Part shown: one piece after another, positions 17,144 to 25,274 of the stretch
How positions within the stretch are numbered: position 1 is the first letter of the stretch
Layout: the number at the start of each line of letters is the position of its first letter
Origin: Pedobacter sp. AJM
Lineage (GTDB): Bacteria > Bacteroidota > Bacteroidia > Sphingobacteriales > Sphingobacteriaceae
Length of the DNA: 64,000 nt
Assembly: GCF_002197755.1 (NCBI RefSeq)
Contig: NZ_NHOT01000005.1
Coordinates: forward strand, 186,001 to 250,000
Direction: 5' to 3'
The notes under the pieces: generated by a model
The model's database searches: none
Seen by the model: only the letters and a program-made list of their open reading frames with translations
Told to the model about the DNA's origin: nothing
Position numbers and translations under genes: made by a program

Positions 17144-17755
17144 CTACACCTTATTTGGCTTACTGACATAGGGATTACCCTTAACAAAAAAACGCCAGGG
17201 TAGTAAGGCATGTTCCTGTGCATAGGCAATACCTACACGTGGGCAGGCAATAATCTCTTCATCCATATAGCGGACCTGGTGATCTTCGATCCATATTTCA
17301 TTGCCTGACAGGTCTTTCTGGTTAAAAGTACGATCGATGCCTAATGCTTTCGCAGCAGAACCCGGTCCTGATGAAACAGCAGGCCTGGAGACTGGCATCC
17401 CCCTTCTTTCTTCCATAAGTTCTTTCCCTATCAAGGGTTCAACAGCCCGGATCAACACCGCATGCGGATCATCTTTCACCGAACTTACGACATTAAAAAG
17501 ATGGTGCATGCCATAACAAAGATACACATAGGCCACACCACCCTGGCTATACATCGTTTCTGTACGGTTAGTTCTTCTGCCGCCATAGGCATGTGACGCC
17601 TTGTCTTTGATGCCATAGTACGCTTCTGTTTCTACAATAATGCCAGCACTGATCTGATCATCAATATGGGTATATAAAACTTTACCCAGCAAGTCTTTTG
17701 CCAAAGCAATTACGTCCTCATTCTGATAATATTCTGGCGTTAATTTCAATATCAA
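17144..17755 (-). CDS. 3-methyladenine DNA glycosylase (AAG/MPG family)
   Basis: A 203-aa base-excision enzyme of the Aag/MPG fold that removes alkylated purines and hypoxanthine. Diagnostic blocks: LAKDLLGKVL near the N terminus, GIIVETEAYYG with the catalytic glutamate, DKASHAYGGRRTNRTE with the conserved HA..G motif, and YVYLCYGMHHLFNVV. The C-terminal RVGI and YAQEHALLPWRFFVKGNPYVS are typical. It lies 6 bp after the methionine-sulfoxide reductase gene, which points to one repair-themed transcript. Confidence 0.93.
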   Translation of the reverse strand: MILKLTPEYYQNEDVIALAKDLLGKVLYTHIDDQISAGIIVETEAYYGIKDKASHAYGGRRTNRTETMYSQGGVAYVYLCYGMHHLFNVVSSVKDDPHAVLIRAVEPLIGKELMEERRGMPVSRPAVSSGPGSAAKALGIDRTFNQKDLSGNEIWIEDHQVRYMDEEIIACPRVGIAYAQEHALLPWRFFVKGNPYVSKPNKV

Positions 17756-17761
17756 TCTAAA

Positions 17762-18241
17762 TTATCTGTTTAGCAAAACATAAATAACCTGCTCTAAATA
17801 AGCCTGGTCTATACTATCGAAATAATCAGGAAACTCGCTGTCTACATCCAGTACGCCAATAACCTGGTTATCTTTAATTAATGGCAATACGATTTCTGAT
17901 TTAGATGCGGAAGCACAGGCAATATGCCCCGGAAATTCATCTACATCTGGTACGATTAAAGTTTTTTGTTGCAACCATGCTGATCCGCAAACCCCTTTTC
18001 CTTTTTTAATTCTGGTACAGGCCACCGGTCCCTGAAATGGCCCCAATACAAGTTCTTCATCTTTCACCAGGTAAAAACCCACCCAAAACCAGTTAAACTG
18101 TTCTTTCAGTGCTGCAGAAACATTAGCCATATTGGCTACAAAATCTGTTTCTCCAAACAATAAACCTTCTATTTGAGGAATAAGTGATTGGTATTGCTTT
18201 TCTTTTGGAATTGCCCTGTCTATCGTTAAATCTTCTGCCAT
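17762..18241 (-). CDS. msrC: Free methionine-(R)-sulfoxide reductase (GAF domain)
   Basis: A 159-aa cytoplasmic GAF-domain enzyme that reduces free methionine-R-sulfoxide. The three cysteines that define the fRMsr family are present with the usual spacing: C75, C85 and C109 (differences of 10 and 24, as in the E. coli enzyme). Flanking blocks NWFWVGFYLV and GVCGSAWLQQ also fit. It is the first gene of the likely msrC-mpg-flavin protein unit. A minus-strand TAACTTTG ends 4 bp before the ATG and may be its -7 box. Confidence 0.92.
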   Translation of the reverse strand: MAEDLTIDRAIPKEKQYQSLIPQIEGLLFGETDFVANMANVSAALKEQFNWFWVGFYLVKDEELVLGPFQGPVACTRIKKGKGVCGSAWLQQKTLIVPDVDEFPGHIACASASKSEIVLPLIKDNQVIGVLDVDSEFPDYFDSIDQAYLEQVIYVLLNR

Positions 18242-18245
18242 GTAC

Positions 18246-18253
18246 CAAAGTTA
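18246..18253 (-). promoter_or_regulatory. Candidate -7 box of msrC
   Basis: Minus-strand TAACTTTG is an exact TAnnTTTG match, but so close to the ATG that transcription would begin at about the start codon. No -33 TTTG is seen. Confidence 0.3.
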
Positions 18254-18329
18254 AACAGGATTTAATTCATTTTAATTTAATAATTTGATAATGACATTAA
18301 ATTGAAGGTGATGATCCTGTTAAATTAAT

Positions 18330-18337
18330 TAGTTTTG
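18330..18337 (+). promoter_or_regulatory. Candidate -7 box of the CrtA-like gene
   Basis: Plus-strand TAGTTTTG matches TAnnTTTG and lies 21 bp before the ATG of the CrtA-like gene. A TTG lies further upstream, but the spacing is longer than usual. Confidence 0.35.
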
Positions 18338-18358
18338 ATGCCTTAAACACCTGATCAC

Positions 18359-19075
18359 ATGATTGCAGCTTTAACCATTACCAAATACCGCGGATTTAGT
18401 ATTCCATTTGCATTTCTCGGTATGGCTATACTCCGGCTGCCGCTTTGGCTCAATCGAAATTGCAGGTTCTGGAAGTTAATGGGGAGTGGCAAAAACGCGC
18501 AGGTAGATCTTGCTACGGATTACAGGCACTGGGCCATCATCACCACCTGGGATGATGAAGAACATTGCGATCAATTTTATGCCGGTTCTTTTCCGATAAA
18601 ATGGTTTAGGTTTTTTGGATATGAAGAATTTACCATTTTATTAAAGCCTTTAAGTAGCCATGGTTTATGGTCAGGTAAAGAACCTTTTAAGTCTAGTATG
18701 AATCATAAAATTGATCAGGGTAGAATTGCCGTCATTACAAGGGCAAAGATTCGTTTTAGTAAATTAAAAGAGTTTAGGCAAAACATTAAAAGAGCTGCTG
18801 ATCAAATGAGGAGATCAGAAGGTTTTATTCTATCAGCCGGTGTGGGAGAAAATCCTTTCCTGGATCAGGCCACCTTTTCTATTTGGGAAAATGCAGAAAG
18901 CATGAAAGATTATGCCTATAAATCATTTGACCATGCTGATATCATCAAACTTACCAGAGAAAGAAATTGGTATGCTGAAGACTTGTTTGCACGTTTCGAA
19001 ATCCTGAAGATGGAAGGTGTTTTTAACGGAAAATCAGTATATGAATATCAGCCATTCCATCATTTAAATCATTAA
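18359..19075 (+). CDS. CrtA-like (spheroidene monooxygenase-type) protein
   Basis: A 238-aa protein resembling the CrtA-like family: N-terminal TKYRGFSIPFAFLGMAILRL and then FWKLMGSGKNAQVDLATDY, DYRHWAIITTWDD and EPFKSSMN. The second half has the pattern of a dimeric alpha-beta barrel (ITRAKIRFSKLKEFRQNI and later SIWENAESMKDYAY). True CrtA enzymes oxidise carotenoids, but no carotenoid gene is near, and many Bacteroidota homologues are of unknown role. It is followed 14 bp later by an 83-aa conserved protein, so the two are probably co-transcribed. Confidence is moderate for the family and low for the reaction. Confidence 0.65.
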   Translation: MIAALTITKYRGFSIPFAFLGMAILRLPLWLNRNCRFWKLMGSGKNAQVDLATDYRHWAIITTWDDEEHCDQFYAGSFPIKWFRFFGYEEFTILLKPLSSHGLWSGKEPFKSSMNHKIDQGRIAVITRAKIRFSKLKEFRQNIKRAADQMRRSEGFILSAGVGENPFLDQATFSIWENAESMKDYAYKSFDHADIIKLTRERNWYAEDLFARFEILKMEGVFNGKSVYEYQPFHHLNH

Positions 19076-19089
19076 ACCAATTAAATCCA

Positions 19090-19341
19090 ATGAGAGTTAT
19101 TGCAGAATTACCACATCCTGAATGTAAGATCACCATCTTTTCAATGAACCAGAAATATATTGTAAAATTTGAACAAGGTACCTTTGAGCAAAGTTATAAA
19201 CTGGCAGAAGTTGACCTGAGCGGTGGCGGCGTAAACGATGTATTTGAGATTTTAGATGAAGAATTTATCACTACCGTGATCAACCGGTTTAAGCTCATGA
19301 GAAGTGATTTTACTTCAGCTTATAACAGATATCAATTCTAA
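19090..19341 (+). CDS. Small conserved protein of unknown function
   Basis: An 83-aa protein without signal peptide or membrane segment. It is beta-rich at the N terminus (CKITIFSMNQKYIVKFEQG) and ends with a helix. The sequence looks like a well-behaved cytoplasmic protein that I associate with Bacteroidota, but I cannot name a function. It starts 14 bp after the CrtA-like gene on the same strand. Confidence 0.65.
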   Translation: MRVIAELPHPECKITIFSMNQKYIVKFEQGTFEQSYKLAEVDLSGGGVNDVFEILDEEFITTVINRFKLMRSDFTSAYNRYQF

Positions 19342-19709
19342 TCAAATCACCATATTAACTTGCTCAATTATAGTAGTTTATTTTTGGTTTCAGAATTTAA
19401 TTTGGCTTTTGCGATATAAAATAATATAAATCTGAATTTTTATCTGTTTTAAGATATTAGGATATGACACTTAACTGGTTGATTAATTTAAACTTATATA
19501 CTGTATAAGAATATAATTTGGATAGTTAATTTTGCCAAATAAATGAAATCCATGCCTTTTATCTGAACTAAAACATTAAACAAAAAATTCGATTCATAAT
19601 TGAACTTAGCTTGCTCATGCGTGAATCAATGCTCCTCATACATTTTTTTTTGTCGGAGTAAATGCTCAAGATATGAATCGAATTCAGGTTGTAAGACGTA
19701 GAAAATGAT
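19342..19709. other. Intergenic region with a spaced 13-bp perfect inverted repeat
   Basis: 368 bp between two convergent genes. AATTCGATTCATA (19586-19598) and TATGAATCGAATT (19672-19684) are a perfect inverted repeat with 73 bp between. The interior holds shorter complementary bits (GCTCC near 19630 and GGAGT near 19655) and a T-run. It may be a folded RNA or a small palindromic element. The first half of the region is plain AT-rich sequence. Confidence 0.5.
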
Positions 19710-20045
19710 CTAAGAAATCACGGTATCATGAACCACTACCCTATACCAGTTTGCAGAAAACTTTTCTATAGCGGCCAGGTGTACCGGATCTTCCTGGTAA
19801 GCATTATGATCCTCCATATTGTTAAAAGTGACCGTTAGCGAATAGGTAAAGGAGTTATCGGTAACAGGCCGTATTGGGGTATTTGCCGCCAGGCCATAAC
19901 TTAGCGTTTTTACATATTTACTTGCACGCAGGTGCTCAAAGAAATTTTTGAAATTTTCTATTTCAGCTTTTGTTAATTGTGGCTTCAGCCAAAACATAAC
20001 GAAATGCTGTATTGGACTGCTATTGGAAAGTTGATGATCTGACAT
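19710..20045 (-). CDS. Dabb (stress-responsive A/B barrel) domain protein
   Basis: A 111-aa protein that consists almost wholly of one Dabb domain: IQHFVMFWLKPQLTKAEIENF at the start, the middle SYGLAANTPIRPVTDNSFTYSLTV, and DHNAYQEDPVHLAAI towards the end. These small ferredoxin-like barrels form dimers. Some are cyclases or monooxygenase-like, but most have no known role. It is transcribed alone, with convergent genes upstream. Confidence 0.8.
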   Translation of the reverse strand: MSDHQLSNSSPIQHFVMFWLKPQLTKAEIENFKNFFEHLRASKYVKTLSYGLAANTPIRPVTDNSFTYSLTVTFNNMEDHNAYQEDPVHLAAIEKFSANWYRVVVHDTVIS

Positions 20046-20181
20046 ACTGTTCTTTTTTATTCCAAGGTAAAAAAAAATAGGCTAAAAAAGAAAGCAGCTA
20101 TAAACTGAAACCCAATGCCCCCGTTTTTCTTACTGATTATCAATTTAACAAACAATTGGTCTTTAATCATGTTTATTAGCT

Positions 20182-20286
20182 ATGGCATTTAAAGCAGCAA
20201 TCATCGTAGGCGTAACAATAGGACTGATCTCGTTTTTTGGAATTCGCAAGATCGTAAGAGATCAGCAGGTACCTGCTGTGCAGTAA
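20182..20286 (+). CDS. Possible 34-aa single-pass membrane microprotein
   Basis: A short frame that reads MAFKAAIIVGVTIGLISFFG followed by a basic segment (IRKIVRD) and a short tail. It has one hydrophobic helix (residues 4-20) followed by positive charge, as in small membrane proteins. There is no strong ribosome site. It lies in a 560-bp gap, so it may be real, but a chance frame is possible. Confidence 0.35.
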   Translation: MAFKAAIIVGVTIGLISFFGIRKIVRDQQVPAVQ

Positions 20287-20438
20287 CTGACATCGATCAT
20301 ATCATCCTGAACTATTTGAAAATAAAAAGCAAAAGATTAATCCCATTGAGTATAGAAAACAAAAAAATTGAATGGGAAGAAGTAGATTAATATGCTTCAA
20401 ATCTCTAATCAATTATTGCAGGAAATTTGAGGACAAAA

Positions 20439-20543
20439 TTATACTTTTGAGAGGTCTGAAAAACAGGGTAGCTTACAGCCAGTCGGACAGGAATGCATTT
20501 CGGAATAAAACGCACCCTGTCCAATTGGGTGAAAAACCCTCAT
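20439..20543 (-). CDS. 34-aa Cys-rich micro-ORF overlapping the preceding one (possible gene relic)
   Basis: It starts with an ATGA overlap on the stop codon of the 22-aa frame before it. The first half, MRVFHPIGQGAFYSE, resembles the opening strand of some metallo-beta-lactamase-fold hydrolases (HPVGQGxFY). The second half carries three cysteines within nine residues (SCPTGCKLPC). It could be the front end of a truncated hydrolase gene or a genuine small Cys-containing peptide. Its place after two redoxin genes makes the cysteines notable. I could not settle which. Confidence 0.35.
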   Translation of the reverse strand: MRVFHPIGQGAFYSEMHSCPTGCKLPCFSDLSKV

Positions 20544-20608
20544 AATTTTAAGTTCCATTTAACTGGAGGTGTTGAAGTCGGTTTGTTATCTTTAATTTCT
20601 ACTGCCAT
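20540..20608 (-). CDS. 22-aa micro-ORF coupled to the TlpA-like gene
   Basis: The ATG at 20608 shares one base with the stop codon of the upstream redoxin gene (TAATG). The peptide starts MAVEIKDNKPTSTPPVKWN and has no signal peptide. The next ATG overlaps its stop codon (ATGA). Two such overlaps in a row suggest that translation runs on from the redoxin gene. The function is unknown. Confidence 0.4.
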   Translation of the reverse strand: MAVEIKDNKPTSTPPVKWNLKL

Positions 20609-21747
20609 TAATTTTTAAAGATTTCAGCCAGTTTCTTTGAAAGATCTTCCCCGCGCAGGTCTTTTCCAACGATCTTTCCCTCCGGGTTAACAAGAAAATT
20701 CGTAGGGATGGCTTTAACTTCATAGAGTACTCCGGCCTCATTTTCCCAGCCTTTTAAATCACCAACTTGTTTCCAAATCAATTTATCATCTTCAATAGCC
20801 TTTAGCCATTTGGCTTTATCTGCTGCTTTATCCATTGAAACGCCTAAAATTTCAAAACCTTTTGATTTGTATTGCTCATAGTTCTTCACCAGGTTTGGAT
20901 TTTCCCGTCTGCAAGGTGCACACCATGAGGCCCAAAAATCCACAAGCACATATTTCCCGCGGTAGTCAGATAGCTTTACCATCTTTCCATCTACGTCAGG
21001 TTGAGAGAAATCTGTAGCCTCAACACCTTCCTGCGTTTTCTTTACAGTTGCAATTTTTGCTGCCACTTCTTTTCCGAGATAGGATAATCTTAAATCCTCG
21101 TTAAGACTTAAAAACGTTTTCTCCATGGCCAAAGCATCAAAATCCGGCCCAAGCAATGAATTAAGTGCCATTACGGCCATATATTTATCCGGGTTCTTGC
21201 TAATATAAGACATCTTCGCTTCAAAAATTTCCTTTTCTACAGCTTTTGCACGTGTCTCTAAGGTCTGAATATATGCCTTATCCTGCTTTTTTGCTTCTGG
21301 TTGTGCATTATATTCTGCGTCTAACGATTTGTATTTATCGTATATCGGTTTCAAATAAGCCGTTACCTTATCATTTTCTGCATTGATTGCCGATCCTGTA
21401 ATTACAGCCTTAGAAATAGAATCTTTAGCTGTAAGTATAATAGATTCATTAAACAACAATAAAGGCTTTATGTCATAACCAGACCTTTTTGCAGGATTAT
21501 CCGGTGTAGCATCGTGTTTCACCCTTACACGTGCTTCCGTTGGAGATTCCATTTTTCCGTTAAATTCGAATTTTCCGTTAACTATTTCTGTTGAATCTGT
21601 TGATATACGATCAGCATACTTAATCATTAAAAAAGCTTTCGCCGGAGCATTTAGTTTTCCTATTTGCCCCTTAATGGTGTATCCCGTTTGCGCCTTAAGG
21701 TAAAAAGGCACCATTCCTGTCAATAAACATAAAATTATCTTTCTCAT
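20608..21747 (-). CDS. TlpA-like thiol-disulfide redoxin with DUF4369-type N domain
   Basis: A 379-aa exported redoxin. The signal peptide is residues 1-19 (ends KAQ), so I start at the ATG at 21747; an in-frame ATG at 21804 would put 19 charged residues before it and overlap the protease gene. Residues 20-120 look like the DUF4369 domain, 125-235 are helical, and 245-379 are a TlpA/ResA thioredoxin fold with active site WCAPC (C276, C279). It acts in the periplasm as a thiol reductase or oxidase. It is the last full gene of the SusC/D-protease unit. A substrate with cysteines, or the upkeep of partners in this locus, is inferred. Confidence 0.88.
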   Translation of the reverse strand: MRKIILCLLTGMVPFYLKAQTGYTIKGQIGKLNAPAKAFLMIKYADRISTDSTEIVNGKFEFNGKMESPTEARVRVKHDATPDNPAKRSGYDIKPLLLFNESIILTAKDSISKAVITGSAINAENDKVTAYLKPIYDKYKSLDAEYNAQPEAKKQDKAYIQTLETRAKAVEKEIFEAKMSYISKNPDKYMAVMALNSLLGPDFDALAMEKTFLSLNEDLRLSYLGKEVAAKIATVKKTQEGVEATDFSQPDVDGKMVKLSDYRGKYVLVDFWASWCAPCRRENPNLVKNYEQYKSKGFEILGVSMDKAADKAKWLKAIEDDKLIWKQVGDLKGWENEAGVLYEVKAIPTNFLVNPEGKIVGKDLRGEDLSKKLAEIFKN

Positions 21748-21772
21748 TTTTTCATTTGTTAATGATGTACTA

Positions 21773-23395
21773 CTATTTCTTATTCTCTTTTTTAGATTTC
21801 CCATGGCTACCTAGCAGGCGATTATATAAGGACTGGTCTTTTAAAACTTCGACTGCCGCATTTAGGCTTTCATTCGCTTCGTTACGTACGCGCAACTGAT
21901 AGTCAGACCCTTCATACAGCAGGGCGGCAATTTCCGACTTAAGTTCTACCGCAAGGCTCTCCCGGGCTGCAGTATCAGATTTCCCCGGCATATTTTTAAT
22001 ATGTTCCTTCGCTTGCTCCATAAACTTGTCAAGTATTGCATCATCTACTTTAAAATTCTTAATAAACGCTTGAAAATCGGGATACTTTTGTAATAAGGCA
22101 GTCCTGTTTTGCTGTACAAAATCAAAGCCTACCTTAGTTGTCATTCCACTGTTCATGATTAAGGTCATCCAGTTGCTGTATAAATTTGTATCAATCGGCA
22201 CAAAACGGTCTGGCATGATTCCCCCGCCACCATATACAGTTCTCTTGTTGTTTAAGGTATTAAACTTCAATGAATCCGGAAAATTGAAATGACCGGGTTC
22301 TTTTAGCTCGCCTGAAGCCAGTCTACGGTTAAAGTCTTCAAAATAGTCGGCTTTTCCTTTGGTGTAAGGTTTCTGGATGGATCTTCCGGAAGGTGTATAG
22401 TATCGGGCACCAGTTAGGCGTAGCACCGAACCATCTGTCATAACCAATGGCTTTTGCATAAGCCCTTTACCAAAACTACGGCGCCCGATAACTACTGCAC
22501 GATCCCAATCCTGCAATGCGCCGGTTACAATCTCACTTGAGGAAGCCGTTGATTCGTCAATCAACACAACCAGGTCTCCGGTCATAAACTGCCCAAAGCC
22601 ACCTGTGCCAAAATAATCCTTACCGCCGTCATGACCAATGGTATAAAATACAGTACTTTCTTTCGGCAAAAATTCATCTGCTAAACCAATTGCCGCTTCT
22701 ACATATCCTCCACCATTACCCTGGAGGTCTAAAACCAGTTTTTTCATGCCTTTTGCTTTTAAAGCTTTAAGGGCAGCATCCATCTCCCTGCGTGTAGATT
22801 CACTAAATATCGCAAGCGAAATGTAACCAATTTCCTTGCTTACCATGTAACTGGCACGAATAGACAAGTCTGCAATTTGCTCACGCGTGACTTTAATCAG
22901 CATTGGTTTTGTAGCATTGCCACGCATCATTCCCAGGCTCACCTGCTTACCTTTTTCACCGCGGAGCAACAGCATCACTTGCTGATTTTTTAAACCTTTA
23001 CCTAAGATCGGCTGACCATCCACACTGATGATTTGATCACCCTGACGCAATCCTGCTTTAAATGCAGGCCCATCCGGGTTTACAGCAGTGATAAAAGTAC
23101 TGTCGCTAACCATCGCAAAAGTAATCCCTATTCCAGCGAAGCTACCCGACATAGATTGATTCATCTCCTCTGCTTCTTCCCTACTCATGTAACTCGAATG
23201 CGGATCAAGGTCGCTGATCATGGCCTTGATTGCTACGTCTACAATTTTCTCATCCTGAACAGGATCCACATAGTTATCCTGAATAAGCTTTAAGGCTTCC
23301 TGAAGCTTTACTTTTGGATTCATCTGCGCCTGCGCCTGTAACAGGCTTATCGAAGCGACTACTACTGCCAGTGCTATTTTATGTATCTTGTTCAT
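21773..23395 (-). CDS. S41 family C-terminal processing peptidase
   Basis: A 540-aa exported serine protease of the CtpA/Prc type. The signal peptide ends near AQAQ (residue 24). A PDZ domain lies around residues 85-170 (GIGITFAM...GPAFKAGLRQGDQIISVDG). The catalytic pair is S285 in ESTASSSEIV and K310 in SFGKGLMQKP, 25 residues apart as in the family. The tail is long and rich in charge. It cuts or degrades proteins from the C-terminal end in the periplasm. It sits between two redoxin genes, 4 bp and 25 bp away, so processing of an imported or exported peptide together with thiol chemistry is plausible. Confidence 0.92.
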   Translation of the reverse strand: MNKIHKIALAVVVASISLLQAQAQMNPKVKLQEALKLIQDNYVDPVQDEKIVDVAIKAMISDLDPHSSYMSREEAEEMNQSMSGSFAGIGITFAMVSDSTFITAVNPDGPAFKAGLRQGDQIISVDGQPILGKGLKNQQVMLLLRGEKGKQVSLGMMRGNATKPMLIKVTREQIADLSIRASYMVSKEIGYISLAIFSESTRREMDAALKALKAKGMKKLVLDLQGNGGGYVEAAIGLADEFLPKESTVFYTIGHDGGKDYFGTGGFGQFMTGDLVVLIDESTASSSEIVTGALQDWDRAVVIGRRSFGKGLMQKPLVMTDGSVLRLTGARYYTPSGRSIQKPYTKGKADYFEDFNRRLASGELKEPGHFNFPDSLKFNTLNNKRTVYGGGGIMPDRFVPIDTNLYSNWMTLIMNSGMTTKVGFDFVQQNRTALLQKYPDFQAFIKNFKVDDAILDKFMEQAKEHIKNMPGKSDTAARESLAVELKSEIAALLYEGSDYQLRVRNEANESLNAAVEVLKDQSLYNRLLGSHGKSKKENKK

Positions 23396-23399
23396 TTGC

Positions 23400-25274
23400 T
23401 TATTTTTCTTTTCTTATGATTTCAATAGCCATTGATAACTCATCCATGAGCTGACTAGGGCTACCCGAATAGCCTTCGGAGCTATACCTTACTTCACCAT
23501 TTTTCACAATGATCTTACGGGGAATCCCGGATGACTGGAACAAAGGAATCAGACTTCTAAATACCTTATTTTGCTCACCATTTTCACCAATGGCATCGTG
23601 TAATAAGTTAAACCGGAAACCCTGGCTTTTAACAAAGTCAACTGATTTCTTTTTGTAGTCACCAAATTGCATGGTGCCAATCATGTATACGGCAACCGAC
23701 GGGTCCTTCGCATATTTATCGATCAGCAACTGCATTCCCGGAAAAGCCATAATACACGGACGACACCAGGTAGCCCAAAAATCGATTACCACGATCTTGT
23801 CTTTCCAATCGCTGGAGTTGACCATTTTGCCTTCAGCATTCTCCAGGGAAAAAGGAATCAGCGGATGCTTTACCATATTTTCCATTACGTGAACGCGCAT
23901 TGCATCCACGGCGTCTGAAGAATTTAATGAAGCAAGGTATTTATCATAATCTTGAGTGTTCCCGTTGTGCTCTGCCAAATAGATTGCTTTGAGGCGATCA
24001 AACATCAGCGGGGTTACAGCCATGTTTTTCACACTGGCCTCCAGTAAGGGTTTAATTTTACCTGTCTGTTTTAATTGGTCAAGAAGATACAAATGGATCT
24101 CGTTTAGTTCTGCACTGGCATAACGTTTCTGATCTGAAAGATATCCAATATATTCCAACCCTTCATCGTAAGCACCAGCAGCTTTACACAAGGACACATG
24201 GCTGAATATACGTTCGCTCAATTGCTGCGCTACATTGTTATTTATCAGGGAGTCATTGCCGCTAAAATCTTCTGCATAAGAACCATCATTTTTTAATTTA
24301 AACAGCACAGGCATAATCTTCCGGCTCAAAGGCAAAACAGCTTTCTTCTCAGCCTCAGAACCTATCATTTCCATCTTGGTTACATTGAAGCGGTAAACCT
24401 CATTTGCAGTTTTAAAATCGAAATCATTAAACAAGGCAAGAAATTTATCGTATGCTTTCTGCCTAAAATAAGCAGTTGCTAATCCACGGTATACCTCATA
24501 ATAAATGTAAGCTTGCCCGTCCGGATTTTTGCGCCATTCCACGATAGGAAATTCTGCCAGAAATTGCTCCAAAGCCCCTGTCATTTTTGCTTTATCGGGT
24601 TCCTGTAAAGCCTGCTGATAGCGAATAAACCTTGCCATTTTACCTTTCGGGAAACGGCTTAGGATTTCCGATTTCAGTTGTTCAGACCGCAATTCGTCCT
24701 TTGCTATAAACTGATAATAGCGCTGAATGTTGGACAACTGATCCTCCTTAAGCTTTGCGCCCGGAATTTGTGATTCCTTTTTCAATAAAGCCTCGACGGT
24801 TGCAGCATCATTTTGAGGACTAGCAAACGGGCTTAATTCCTGTTCGGCCATATAGAGCAGTGCCTCTCCAAGGTAGTTACCTGGCACAACTTTCTTTTTA
24901 GGACTCAGAACCCGGCTAAAGAACCCCTTTCCGTTATTATTATCTTTCGCATCCGGATGGTCTGCGCTTCCCTGAAAAAATCTTAAGGCGAAAAAGGAAA
25001 CGTCTGCAGGCAATAGCAAACTGCCTGTCCAGGACCCGTTTACTTTTTTAAGCGTCAGCGGCTGCGCTTTCCATTGCGAAGCATTTTGAAAAAGAAGTGC
25101 TACGGCCGATACTTCATCACTAAATTCAAGGTCGGTTCCTTTGGCACTATAATTTATAGATAGGGGTTTACCTGCAGTAGGTGCAGCAGGGCTTAATGTT
25201 AAACCATTACCCTGTTGTGCATAAGTAAATATGGCAAACAGGGCTAATAAAGCAGTAAAAAGTGTTTTTTTCAT
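23400..25274 (-). CDS. Large TlpA-family redoxin with helical repeat region
   Basis: A 624-aa exported protein. The signal peptide ends near TYAQ (residue 19-20). Residues 25-125 are a beta-rich domain (GLTLSPAAPTAGKPLSINY). Residues 135-460 are mainly helical and could be TPR-like. The C-terminal 140 residues are a thioredoxin domain with WCRPC (C504, C507) in DFWATWCRPCIMAFPGM. It is longer than normal TlpA proteins and matches a multi-domain type that follows SusC/SusD pairs in Sphingobacteriaceae. It abuts the SusD gene with no gap. Confidence 0.85.
   Translation of the reverse strand: MKKTLFTALLALFAIFTYAQQGNGLTLSPAAPTAGKPLSINYSAKGTDLEFSDEVSAVALLFQNASQWKAQPLTLKKVNGSWTGSLLLPADVSFFALRFFQGSADHPDAKDNNNGKGFFSRVLSPKKKVVPGNYLGEALLYMAEQELSPFASPQNDAATVEALLKKESQIPGAKLKEDQLSNIQRYYQFIAKDELRSEQLKSEILSRFPKGKMARFIRYQQALQEPDKAKMTGALEQFLAEFPIVEWRKNPDGQAYIYYEVYRGLATAYFRQKAYDKFLALFNDFDFKTANEVYRFNVTKMEMIGSEAEKKAVLPLSRKIMPVLFKLKNDGSYAEDFSGNDSLINNNVAQQLSERIFSHVSLCKAAGAYDEGLEYIGYLSDQKRYASAELNEIHLYLLDQLKQTGKIKPLLEASVKNMAVTPLMFDRLKAIYLAEHNGNTQDYDKYLASLNSSDAVDAMRVHVMENMVKHPLIPFSLENAEGKMVNSSDWKDKIVVIDFWATWCRPCIMAFPGMQLLIDKYAKDPSVAVYMIGTMQFGDYKKKSVDFVKSQGFRFNLLHDAIGENGEQNKVFRSLIPLFQSSGIPRKIIVKNGEVRYSSEGYSGSPSQLMDELSMAIEIIRKEK

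Noticed and set aside
21748..21804. Earlier start for the second redoxin
   Set aside because: It would put a charged segment before the signal peptide and overlap the protease gene; the ATG at 21747 gives a standard signal peptide.
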